This document shows, in pieces, positions 54,152 through 60,649 of a stretch of DNA of 60,649 nucleotides. How positions within the stretch are numbered: position 1 is the stretch's first letter; every line of letters starts with the position of its first letter. The notes below the pieces were generated by a model. The model made no database searches and was not told the DNA's origin. It was given only the letters and a program-made list of their open reading frames with translations. Made by a program: the position numbers and the translations under genes. The stretch spans positions 1-60,649 of the forward strand of contig CAMDPK010000022.1 of NCBI GenBank assembly GCA_945904015.1, given 5' to 3'. The stretch comes from Candidatus Kuenenia stuttgartensis (lineage in GTDB: Bacteria > Planctomycetota > Planctomycetia > Planctomycetales > Planctomycetaceae).

Positions 54152-55147
54152 TCAACCGCCGATGGAATACATCGCGCGTTTTGGTTGGATGAACCGAGCG
54201 GTGTTGATCTGGTGTCCTTCCCACTTGGCCGCGACGCAGGCTTTGACGGCGGCGGCGATTTCTTCGTCGGTTCCGTTTTGGCGCAGCAAGTCGCGGACGT
54301 CGGTCTCTTCGAGGCTGAACAGGCAGTTGCGAATTTTGCCATCGGCCGTGATGCGGAAGCGGTCGCAGTTCATGCAGAATGGCTGGCTGACGCTCGCGAT
54401 GAAGCCGACGCGGCCGATGCCGTCCTCGAAAACGAACTCGGTGGCCGGCGCGTGCGGGTTTTGATCGGGGATCGGGATCAGCGGCATGATCTCGGCCGAG
54501 AGCCGCTCGATGATTTCGTGAGCGAACAGAACCTTGTCGCGCTCCCAAGCGTTGTCGGCGTCGAGCGGCATGAACTCGATGAAGCGCAGTTCGACGCCAG
54601 TCTCGCGGGCGAATTTTCCGAAAGGCACGATCTCGTCCTCGGTCATTCCGCGCACCGAAACGGCGTTGATTTTGACCGGATCGAAGCCGACTCGCTGAGC
54701 CGCCTGAATGCCTTCGATGACCTGTTCGTAGCCTTCGCGGCGTGTGATCTCTTTGAACTTCACTGGGTCAAGTGCGTCGAGCGACACGTTGATCCGCCGC
54801 AGACCGGCATCCCACAATTGTTGAGCCTGCTCGGCCAGCAGGATGCCGTTGGTCGTGATGCCGATGTCGTGAACGCCGTCGATGGCGGCGATCATCGCGA
54901 CCAGCTTGTGCAGATCGCGTCGCACGAGCGGTTCGCCGCCGGTCAGCCGCACCTTGTTGACGCCCAGTCCGACGCAGATGCGCGTGAAGCGCTCCATCTC
55001 CTCGAACGTCAGCAGGTCTTTGCGATCCATGAACTGCACGTTCTCGGCGGGCATGCAGTAGAAACAACGAATGTTGCAGCGGTCGGTGACGCTGATGCGC
55101 AGGTTCGTATGTTCGCGGCCGAACGAATCGACCAGTTGTGGTGTCAT
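54152..55147 (-). CDS. moaA: GTP 3',8-cyclase, molybdenum cofactor step 1
   Basis: The 331-residue protein is the usual MoaA length. It has the radical-SAM cluster C24-x3-C28-x2-C31 (CNIRCFYC), the RLTGGEPLVRRDL motif, and the second [4Fe-4S] site near residues 258-275 (CMNCDRFRITADGKIRNC). It ends in the conserved Gly-Gly (YSIGG) needed for activity. MoaA converts GTP to 3',8-cyclo-7,8-dihydroguanosine triphosphate in the cytoplasm. I start it at ATG 55147, just before the conserved SFGREHTNLRISVTDRCN. The open frame extends to 55312, but only through the palindrome upstream. No moaC is in the window. Confidence 0.95.
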   Translation of the reverse strand: MTPQLVDSFGREHTNLRISVTDRCNIRCFYCMPAENVQFMDRKDLLTFEEMERFTRICVGLGVNKVRLTGGEPLVRRDLHKLVAMIAAIDGVHDIGITTNGILLAEQAQQLWDAGLRRINVSLDALDPVKFKEITRREGYEQVIEGIQAAQRVGFDPVKINAVSVRGMTEDEIVPFGKFARETGVELRFIEFMPLDADNAWERDKVLFAHEIIERLSAEIMPLIPIPDQNPHAPATEFVFEDGIGRVGFIASVSQPFCMNCDRFRITADGKIRNCLFSLEETDVRDLLRQNGTDEEIAAAVKACVAAKWEGHQINTARFIQPKRAMYSIGG

Positions 55148-55170
55148 GGCTTCAATCGTTTTCCTGCTGT

Positions 55171-55274
55171 CCGGCCGACAGCCGTGAGCCGATCGCCGAC
55201 AGCCATGATACCGTTTTTCGTCGTTGAAAAACGGTATCACGGTCATCGGCTTTCGGCCTACGGTGATCGGCCGG
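55171..55274. repeat. 104-bp imperfect palindrome spanning the moaE stop and the moaE-moaA gap
   Basis: Two 49-bp arms (55171-55219 and 55226-55274) flank a 6-nt loop (55220-55225). They pair at 38 of 49 positions, perfectly for the 14 nearest the loop (GATACCGTTTTTC core). Both outer ends are CCGGCC/GGCCGG, so the element has defined termini. TCGGC recurs regularly in the arms. It contributes the last few codons and the TAG of moaE (55258-55260). It looks like a REP/MITE-type element and would form a strong hairpin in the moaE-moaA transcript. Confidence 0.75.
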
Positions 55275-55704
55275 ACGACTCGGCAGCCTCGCCTGTTCCC
55301 GGATGGACCCATTCGGTGCTGCCGTCGCTCCAGTTTTCTTTTTTCCAGATCGGGACAACTTCTTTCAGGCGGTCAATGAGGAATCTTCCCGCGTCGAACG
55401 CCTGATGTCGATGGGGGCAACTGACGGCGACCGCGACGCTGACGTCGCCGAGTTCCAGATGTCCCAACCGATGCACGATACCGGCTTCGATGACGGGCCA
55501 GCGCGAGCGGGCTTCGGCTTCGAGTTCCCGGAGTTTCGCTTCGGCCATCTCCGGGTAGGCATCGTAATCGAGCGCGACGGTTTGGCGACCGTGAGTCATC
55601 TCGCGAACCGTGCCGAGAAACAGCACGACGGCACCGGCCTGAGTCGATCGGACGGATTCCGTCAGTGCAGCGAAGTCGATGGGGGCGTGGGTGAGTTGTA
55701 TCAT
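55258..55704 (-). CDS. moaE: Molybdopterin synthase catalytic subunit MoaE
   Basis: This 148-residue protein shows the MoaE order: GAVVLFLGTVRE, LDYDAYPEMA, HRLGHLELGDVSVAVAV, CPHRHQAFDAGRFLID and the catalytic lysines in VPIWKKE (residues 121-122). With MoaD it inserts the dithiolene sulfurs into precursor Z. It begins 14 bp after moaD with no strong ribosome-binding site, consistent with translational coupling. Its C-terminal residues after HPGTGE (about AESSGRSP) are encoded inside or beside the palindrome at 55171-55274 and are probably not conserved. Confidence 0.93.
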   Translation of the reverse strand: MIQLTHAPIDFAALTESVRSTQAGAVVLFLGTVREMTHGRQTVALDYDAYPEMAEAKLRELEAEARSRWPVIEAGIVHRLGHLELGDVSVAVAVSCPHRHQAFDAGRFLIDRLKEVVPIWKKENWSDGSTEWVHPGTGEAAESSGRSP

Positions 55705-55718
55705 TGGTGGAAAATCAA

Positions 55719-55964
55719 TCAGCCGCCGCTGACGGGAGGGAAGACGGCGAGGTCCGTGCGGCCGGCGACTCGTGTGGTGGGAGCAGCGTAATCGTTGCCG
55801 ACGGCGATGTGCAGGCTCGGCAGGATCGGTTGCAGCGCGGGGACTTGCTCGCCGAGCACGATTCGCAAATCGGCGGCGGTCGCGGATTCCGCGAGTTCGA
55901 GTTCGAGCGTCGGTGCCCCTGCCAAATCACGGGCGCGGGCGAAAAGTTTGACGACCGTTTTCAT
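55719..55964 (-). CDS. moaD: Molybdopterin synthase sulfur-carrier subunit MoaD
   Basis: This 81-residue ubiquitin-like protein has the MoaD pattern: VVKLFARARDLAG at the start, a middle LHIAVGNDYA, and TDLAVFPPVSGG with the C-terminal Gly-Gly that is adenylated and thiocarboxylated. The ATG overlaps the TGA of the upstream oxidoreductase by 4 nt (ATGA, 55961-55964), so its translation is likely coupled to it. It is followed closely by its partner moaE. Confidence 0.93.
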   Translation of the reverse strand: MKTVVKLFARARDLAGAPTLELELAESATAADLRIVLGEQVPALQPILPSLHIAVGNDYAAPTTRVAGRTDLAVFPPVSGG

Positions 55965-58900
55965 GTGACGACAAGTTTCTTAGTGGCTGTTTGGAGGCGT
56001 TGACGAATCTCTGGCATCAGGCCGTAAGACAGCGCGAGCAGCTTCAACGGGTGCAGAGTCGGGATGGTCGTGCCTTGTTCCATCTGCATCTTGCAACTGC
56101 TGCATTCGGTCAGGCCGATGTTGACGTCGGTTTCACGCATGTGCTGGATCAGATCGTGGCCGATGCGCAGCGACGTGTCGAAGTTCTCGCGCGTCAGGCC
56201 GAACGCGCCGGCCATGCCAGAGCAGCCTTTCTCAACGGCGAAGACTTCCAGTTCAGGAATTTGCTCCAGCAGCTTGAGCACCGGGCTGCCGTGGCGCAAG
56301 GCTTTCAGGTGGCACGGCGTGTGATAGGTCGCGGTCAACTTCAGCGGGCCAAAGTCGGTGCGGAGTTGTTCCTTCGCGAGCAATCCCGCGAGAAAGTCAG
56401 TCGCCTCGACCACTTGATCGGCGACGACCTGCACGTCGGGATGGTCGAGCAGTCTCGGATATTCGTACTTCAAACAGAGTGCGGCGGCCGGTTCGGTGCA
56501 GATGATTGGGATTCCCTCGCGGGCGAGTTCCGAAAGCTCGCGGACGTTCTGCTCGGCTACTTTGCGAGCAGCGCCGAGGTCGCCGGCGGAGATCATCGCC
56601 ATGCCGGAGACCGTTTGATCTTCCGGGACATGCACTCGCACGCCGTTGTGTTCAAGGATCGCCAGAAACGCTCGGCCGAGTTCCGGGTCGTGGTAGTTCG
56701 CGAAGTGATCGACGAAATACACGACGGGCCGATTTTTGCCAAAGTCGTGCGGCATTTCGGTCAGCTCGCGTGGGATCGAGTCCAGCAACGGCTTGCGAGC
56801 AAACGTCGGCAGTTTGCGTTGCCGATGAATGCCGACAGTCCGCTCCAGCAGCCAACGCGAGGTCGAGTTGTTCAAACTCCAGTTTACGAGCCAGTTCAGA
56901 AAGCAGCCGATCGCGCCAAACGAGTGCGCTCGGGACAGAATCCAGTGAGCGCGATCGAGACCATGCTCCGCGACGTTGGCCGCTTTCGCCTCGATCATCA
57001 TCTGTGGGATGTTGACGTTCGCGGGGCATTCCAATTCGCACTGCTTGCAGTTGAAGCACAGGTCGGCGACCCGCTTCATCTCCGCCGAGGCGAATTCCTG
57101 CGGTGAAATTTGGCCGGCCAAGAAGTTGCGGACGAGATTCGCTTTCGCTCGCGGAGAGGCTTCCTCAGTCGGATCGACATGAAAGAACGGGCACATCCGC
57201 AGATCGGGGGACTGCGTGCGGCACATGCCACAGCCATTGCAAGTCGCCGCCTGCGCCAGCAGTTCGTCCGGTTTCCATTTCAAATGCAACTCGATCAGCG
57301 TCGGGGTCGGGAGACCTGCGCCGAGCGAGGCCGGAGCACTCGCGAGCGCGGACGGCCGAAGGTTTTTGACCGTCAGATGCGGATCGTCGCTGACGATCTT
57401 GCCTGGGTTCATGATGTGCAGCGGATCGAAGATGTCCTTGACCTGCTGAAAGACTCGATACAGCGAGCCGTATTGCGAACGGAGAAAACTGGTGCGTGAC
57501 AACCCGTCACCGTGCTCGCCGCTGATCGTGCCGCCGACTTCGAACACCGCTTGATACAGGTCGCGTGCGAGTGCCTCGATGCGCGGCCCGTCGGCCGGAG
57601 TCGGATTGGGAAGGAACGGCCGCAGGTGAATCTGCCCCGCCGCCGCGTGCGAGTACAACGACGCGATGACCTCGTGCTTTTGCAAGACTTTTTGCATCCG
57701 GCCGAGGAATTCGCGCAGCTTGTCCGGCGGGATCGCAAGCGCTTCGACGAACGGCTGCGGACGGATCGCTCCCTTCACGCGATTGAGATGCGGCACGACT
57801 TTGCGCGGCAGCGACCACAGCAGTTCGGCGGAGTCGTAGTCGTAGGCGTCCGCTGCCAAGTGGCCGTCGAAGCGCTTCGCCGTCTCGACCGCGAAGCGAA
57901 TGCGGTCGCGAGCTTGAGTCTCACTGAAGCCCGTCTGTTCGATGATCAACGCCGCCTCGGCGGTCGGCGGAATGATGTGCGTGAAGAAGGCATCAGCCTC
58001 GCGCGCGAGCGTCAGCAATCGGCGGTCGAGTAAGTCGCACGCGCTGGGAAGCTGATCGCTCAAAGCGTGAACCGCATCGACGGCGGCATCCAGGCTCGTG
58101 AACACCAGCAGCGCAACTCCGCGACCGGTCGGCAGCGGAGCCGTGTGCAACGTCGCCGCCGTAAACAGGCCCAGCGTCCCTTCGGAACCAACCAGCAGCC
58201 GCGCGGCGTGCAGATGCGTCCGCGACAACACGCCGCGCAGAAAGTATCCCGAACAGTTTCGCGGAATCGGCGGTTGTTTCTCGCGAATGAGGTTCTCGCC
58301 TTCGGACAGAATTCGAGCCAAGCGGCTGACGAGTCCCTGCCGAACCTCAGCCTCTGTGGCCTTCAGGCCAGGATCACTGTTTCCCAGTAACGTGGCGGCC
58401 AGAGCCGTGACGCTGTCCGTCACAGCGCCCAATGGATCGCTCAGCAATGACTCGACCGCCGGCTTGCCAGCCTCTCTCGACGAAGCCGCCGCTTCGAGGG
58501 GTTCGTTGCCGAATTCGACACACTGGCCTCCGGGCAGAACGACTTCGATGGACCGAACGTGGTCGCGCGAGGAACCGACTCGCATCGAGCGCGATCCCGC
58601 CGCATCCGTCGCCAACATGCTGCCAATCGTCGTGATGGTCGGATTCGACGGGTCCGGCGGAAAGTAGCGGCCCTGTTCTCGCAGCACGCGATTCAGATCA
58701 TCGAGCACGACTCCCGCTTGGACACGCACGGTGTCGGGACCGATCTGCTCGATCTTCGTGAGGTGTCGCGAGCAATCGACGATCAAGCCCCGCCCAAGTG
58801 CCCCGCCCGTCACACTGGAACCTGACCCACGCGGAATCAGCGGGATCTTTTTCTCAGCCGCGTATTTGGCGAGCGTGATGACGTCGTCGCGACTGGTCGG

Positions 58901-59038
58901 AAAAGCGACTCCCAGCGGCTGGATCTGATACCAACTGGCATCACTGGCAAACATCGCGACCGTGAGCGCATCGCAGGCGACTTCGCCCACAAACACGCCC
59001 GACAAGTCTTCGACGATGCGCTGCCGCTGGTCGTCCAA
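55961..59038 (-). CDS. FAD-linked oxidase / Fe-S / CCG-domain fusion (D-lactate or glycolate dehydrogenase type)
   Basis: From TTG 59038 the protein is 1025 residues. GGAGGG lies 7 nt upstream; the frame stays open to 59245, but that would overlap the preceding gene. Residues about 40-240 form a FAD_binding_4 domain (PLIPRGSGSSVTGGALG). The vanillyl-alcohol-oxidase-type C-terminal half ends with GEHGDGLSR and MNPGKIV. Two 4Fe-4S motifs follow: CNGCGMCRTQSPDLRMCP (about 598) and CFNCKQCELECP (about 661). Then come CCG domains with TPCHLKAL (about 908), GCSGMAGAFG (about 938) and ECSSCKMQ (about 980). This is the YdiJ/GlcD-GlpC single-chain architecture. The electron donor is probably a 2-hydroxyacid and the acceptor the quinone pool; the exact substrate cannot be read from the sequence. 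Confidence 0.9.
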   Translation of the reverse strand: MDDQRQRIVEDLSGVFVGEVACDALTVAMFASDASWYQIQPLGVAFPTSRDDVITLAKYAAEKKIPLIPRGSGSSVTGGALGRGLIVDCSRHLTKIEQIGPDTVRVQAGVVLDDLNRVLREQGRYFPPDPSNPTITTIGSMLATDAAGSRSMRVGSSRDHVRSIEVVLPGGQCVEFGNEPLEAAASSREAGKPAVESLLSDPLGAVTDSVTALAATLLGNSDPGLKATEAEVRQGLVSRLARILSEGENLIREKQPPIPRNCSGYFLRGVLSRTHLHAARLLVGSEGTLGLFTAATLHTAPLPTGRGVALLVFTSLDAAVDAVHALSDQLPSACDLLDRRLLTLAREADAFFTHIIPPTAEAALIIEQTGFSETQARDRIRFAVETAKRFDGHLAADAYDYDSAELLWSLPRKVVPHLNRVKGAIRPQPFVEALAIPPDKLREFLGRMQKVLQKHEVIASLYSHAAAGQIHLRPFLPNPTPADGPRIEALARDLYQAVFEVGGTISGEHGDGLSRTSFLRSQYGSLYRVFQQVKDIFDPLHIMNPGKIVSDDPHLTVKNLRPSALASAPASLGAGLPTPTLIELHLKWKPDELLAQAATCNGCGMCRTQSPDLRMCPFFHVDPTEEASPRAKANLVRNFLAGQISPQEFASAEMKRVADLCFNCKQCELECPANVNIPQMMIEAKAANVAEHGLDRAHWILSRAHSFGAIGCFLNWLVNWSLNNSTSRWLLERTVGIHRQRKLPTFARKPLLDSIPRELTEMPHDFGKNRPVVYFVDHFANYHDPELGRAFLAILEHNGVRVHVPEDQTVSGMAMISAGDLGAARKVAEQNVRELSELAREGIPIICTEPAAALCLKYEYPRLLDHPDVQVVADQVVEATDFLAGLLAKEQLRTDFGPLKLTATYHTPCHLKALRHGSPVLKLLEQIPELEVFAVEKGCSGMAGAFGLTRENFDTSLRIGHDLIQHMRETDVNIGLTECSSCKMQMEQGTTIPTLHPLKLLALSYGLMPEIRQRLQTATKKLVVT

Positions 59039-59060
59039 AAGTGATCCCTCCAGGAATTCC

Positions 59061-59111
59061 AAAACTCGAAATCCGAAGAGGGGCTTGTTCAACCTTCGGG
59101 TTTCGAGTTTC
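59061..59111. repeat. Palindrome covering the 3' end of the zinc-ribbon gene
   Basis: Arms 59061-59078 (AAAACTCGAAATCCGAAG) and 59094-59111 pair at all but two positions around a 15-nt loop. The CGAAACTCGAAACCCGAA-type sequence is, from memory, a frequent intergenic repeat in planctomycetes. It straddles the TGA at 59089-59091, and with the adjoining bases it encodes the Asn/Lys/Pro-rich end of the upstream protein. Confidence 0.6.
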
Positions 59112-59586
59112 GGTTTTGGGGTTTCTGTCCCATCTCTTCCAGCCGAATCGCCTCTTGCCGGTAACGCTCGTGCGTTTCGAGATTGAACCGTTCGTACCGC
59201 CCGCCGAGTGGCGTATGGCGGTGCCGAGCGCGACACCGATAACACACCAACACATCAGGCATCAAAGTGTAGAGCACCCCATCCAGCAACGCGAACAGCA
59301 GCAGCACGCCGATCGCCCAGGCCGGCATCATGTACCACCAGAAAATCGTGCTCACCAACGCTCCGGTGCCGACCATCAGGATGCCCAGCCGCTGCGGAAA
59401 ATCTTTCTGCCGCCACAAGTCTCCGCACCCGCAGACGACACAATTCGCCGGCTCAGTCGCCGCACGATTCTCTTCCGACACCGGCCGCTGCCAAGCACAC
59501 GCCGAGCAGCGCAACGCGGTCGTCTCGCCAGCCACTTCGGCGACGTTCTGGCCATGACACGACGGACATTCAAAGACGATCCACAT
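59089..59586 (-). CDS. Zinc-ribbon membrane protein of unknown function
   Basis: The 165 residues begin with MWIVFECPSCHGQN and carry paired cysteines C8-x2-C11 and C27-x2-C30 (CSAC), then CVVCGCGDLW near residue 49 and a last pair CYRCRARHRH after the membrane segments. Together these suggest one or two metal-binding ribbons on the cytoplasmic side. Two hydrophobic segments follow (about 68-90 and 92-110, with FWWYMMPAW between). The C-terminal Q-K-P-Q-N-R-N-S-K-P-E-G tail is encoded by a palindromic repeat and is probably dispensable. It lies 30 bp after the eight-helix membrane gene and 50 bp before the oxidoreductase. I cannot assign a function. Confidence 0.75.
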   Translation of the reverse strand: MWIVFECPSCHGQNVAEVAGETTALRCSACAWQRPVSEENRAATEPANCVVCGCGDLWRQKDFPQRLGILMVGTGALVSTIFWWYMMPAWAIGVLLLFALLDGVLYTLMPDVLVCYRCRARHRHTPLGGRYERFNLETHERYRQEAIRLEEMGQKPQNRNSKPEG

Positions 59587-59625
59587 GCAGCTATCTCAAA
59601 TTTCAAATCTCAGATTTCAAAATGG
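59587..59625. repeat. AT-rich near-palindrome between the two membrane-protein genes
   Basis: The 30-bp gap and the bases beside it read as nested copies of TTTCAAATCT / AGATTTCAAA around 59601-59620. These form an imperfect inverted repeat with one mismatch in a 9-10-bp arm. It occupies the ribosome-binding region of the zinc-ribbon gene, which otherwise shows no clear Shine-Dalgarno. Confidence 0.35.
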
Positions 59626-60492
59626 CAAACTGGTCTCTTGCAACAACAGCGCCGCCGTCATGTCTCCGATGAATGCCAAGATCACACCGACGAACAGCAC
59701 ACCGGTCGCCGCCTGCGTGTTGCGGTATTTCAAGATTTGCCACACCATCAGACTGACAACGATTGGCCCGATGACTCCCGCCAGCCAACGCAGGCCGAGC
59801 CAGGCTTTCGGCACTGCCGCCAATCGTAAGCTTGTCTCGGCCGAGTCGAAGGCTCCGCCCCACAACATGAGCACGACCGCAGCGGAAACAATCAGACGCA
59901 GCAGACCCGCGACTCCCATAAACAGATTGAGCCGCTTCAGCGGTTCAATCGACATCGTCGGCGTTGTCAAATACCAGTGCCCCAGCAACATGCCGACGAC
60001 TGTGCTGCCCAAAAGAGCCGCGCCGGCGAACTCCGAAGTGGCGATCAGCGCACCGGTGAGGTGTGATGTCGCCACGGAAGGCAACGTGCCGACGACCACT
60101 GTGTCGGCGATGTAAATCACGACGTTGGGGATGAAATGTGGCACAACGATCAACGCCGTTGAGAAAAACAATACGCTGTAGCCAACTCGTTCCGCCCCCG
60201 TTCGGCGTTCCAGTGTCCACAACACAGAACCGACAAAGCCGAGCAGTCCGAGCAAAGCGATGAGTCCGACCGACAAACTCATCAAGATCGGAAGCCATCC
60301 GAGCTCAGACGAATGTGCGGCACCCGTGATGGATCGCACTTCCATCGCAGCCGACAGTGTCGCGAGCACTCCCAGGCCCATGACCACCAGCATCTGAATT
60401 CGGAAGAATCCGGAGGTCACTTGGCGGCGCGGCATCAGTGCCCACATCAGGCTCATGCCGCAGATCAGACGCAATGCAAACTGAGCAATCAT
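59617..60492 (-). CDS. Polytopic membrane protein, about eight helices, unknown function
   Basis: The 291 residues contain about eight hydrophobic segments (roughly 2-20, 30-49, 63-93, 102-130, 142-172, 185-212, 229-256, 258-284) joined by short loops. Conserved-looking polar points include WALMPRRQV after helix 1, VVPHFIP in helix 4, and LGHWYLTTPTMSIEPLKRL between helices 5 and 6. His residues placed in or near helices could bind haem or metal, but this is a guess. ATG 60492 is 8 bp after the folE stop. AGAGG within the folE end gives an 11-nt spaced ribosome-binding site, so the two are almost certainly co-transcribed. Confidence 0.75.
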   Translation of the reverse strand: MIAQFALRLICGMSLMWALMPRRQVTSGFFRIQMLVVMGLGVLATLSAAMEVRSITGAAHSSELGWLPILMSLSVGLIALLGLLGFVGSVLWTLERRTGAERVGYSVLFFSTALIVVPHFIPNVVIYIADTVVVGTLPSVATSHLTGALIATSEFAGAALLGSTVVGMLLGHWYLTTPTMSIEPLKRLNLFMGVAGLLRLIVSAAVVLMLWGGAFDSAETSLRLAAVPKAWLGLRWLAGVIGPIVVSLMVWQILKYRNTQAATGVLFVGVILAFIGDMTAALLLQETSLPF

Positions 60493-60500
60493 GTCGTCAG

Positions 60501-60649
60501 CTACCTCTGATTGATCAGCGACATGACTTCGGCGCGGCTGGATTGATTCGTCAGGAACAAGCCGCGAACCGCACTGGTGATCGTGATGCTGCCCGGCTTC
60601 TTGACGCCTCGAATCGACATGCAGGAGTGCTCCGCCTCCAGCACGACGA
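60501..60649 (-). CDS. folE: GTP cyclohydrolase I, C-terminal 48 residues (runs off the right edge)
   Basis: The frame entering from the right edge reads 48 complete codons to a TAG at 60501-60503. It contains [17 protein letters not shown] with the zinc-ligand cysteine of FolE (EAxHxCMxxRGV), then [11 protein letters not shown] and SRAEVMSLI, the family's normal end. FolE opens the GTP ring to 7,8-dihydroneopterin triphosphate, the first step of folate synthesis. It is the first gene of the visible minus-strand cluster. The N-terminal three quarters and any promoter lie outside the window. Confidence 0.9.
   Translation of the reverse strand, partial: VVLEAEHSCMSIRGVKKPGSITITSAVRGLFLTNQSSRAEVMSLINQR

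Noticed and set aside
54036..54548. A 621-residue version of the beta-helix protein
   Set aside because: The extension overlaps moaA, is Arg-rich noise and passes through a palindromic repeat. The signal peptide and ribosome-binding site point to 54035.
55148..55312. A longer MoaA starting at 55312
   Set aside because: The extra 55 residues are encoded by the palindromic element and the moaE end; MoaA family members begin near the chosen start.
54014..55405. A plus-strand frame of 463 codons opposite moaA
   Set aside because: It is the antisense shadow of moaA and moaE, with no ribosome-binding site or family pattern.
55991..57106. A plus-strand frame of 371 codons opposite the oxidoreductase
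   Set aside because: It is antisense to well-supported Fe-S and CCG motifs and has no domain signal of its own.
59039..59245. A longer oxidoreductase starting at 59245
   Set aside because: It would overlap most of the 3' end of the zinc-ribbon gene and its first 69 residues are low-complexity repeat translation. GGAGGG before TTG 59038 fits better.

Overview
The window looks like chromosomal DNA of a planctomycete. The evidence is a very large surface protein that opens with an LEPR-XLL-type motif (VEALEQRSLLSG), a BBP7-like outer-membrane barrel, high GC with long spurious antisense frames, and intergenic palindromes of a kind familiar from that phylum. No rRNA, tRNA, CRISPR array or intact insertion sequence was seen.

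Layout. At the left edge the first 15 codons of a minus-strand gene run off the window, followed by a small RTX (GGxGND) remnant. A plus-strand gene at 806-2044 encodes a probable outer-membrane beta-barrel protein. It converges on the dominant feature: one minus-strand coding unit from 51313 down to 2116, about 49.2 kb and about 16,400 residues. It is open in two reading frames that join exactly at a run of seven G (37070-37076). The homologous repeat unit continues across the break, so the two frames are one gene with a +1 base. From N to C terminus it carries an LEPR-XLL motif, three pentapeptide-repeat blocks embedded in repeated spacers, about 16 tandem units of about 160 residues (some arranged in a 3.1-kb higher-order repeat), a mixed beta/helical region, an internal RTX block, about 4,000 residues of filamentous-haemagglutinin-like beta-strand repeats with a globular insertion, a LamG domain, a GEVED domain, a second RTX block, FG-GAP repeats, four cadherin/Ig-like domains and a C-terminal RTX block. 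It is most likely a secreted, Ca2+-binding giant adhesin or surface-layer protein. Its function is not known.

From 51.3 to 52.7 kb lies a decayed intergenic stretch. It holds a frameshifted C-terminal fragment of a TROVE/Ro60-like VWA protein and a plus-strand hairpin with a T-tract.

From 60.6 to 52.7 kb a compact minus-strand cluster reads folE (3' end only), an eight-helix membrane protein, a zinc-ribbon membrane protein, a FAD/Fe-S oxidoreductase of the GlcD/GlpC fusion type, moaD, moaE, moaA and a secreted right-handed beta-helix protein. Spacings of -4 to about 120 bp suggest co-transcription of most of it. FolE and MoaA both start pterin pathways from GTP, and MoaD/MoaE form molybdopterin synthase, so the cluster has a pterin/molybdenum-cofactor theme. 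Its intergenic gaps hold at least three different palindromic elements, and two of them encode the C-terminal codons of the gene before them.
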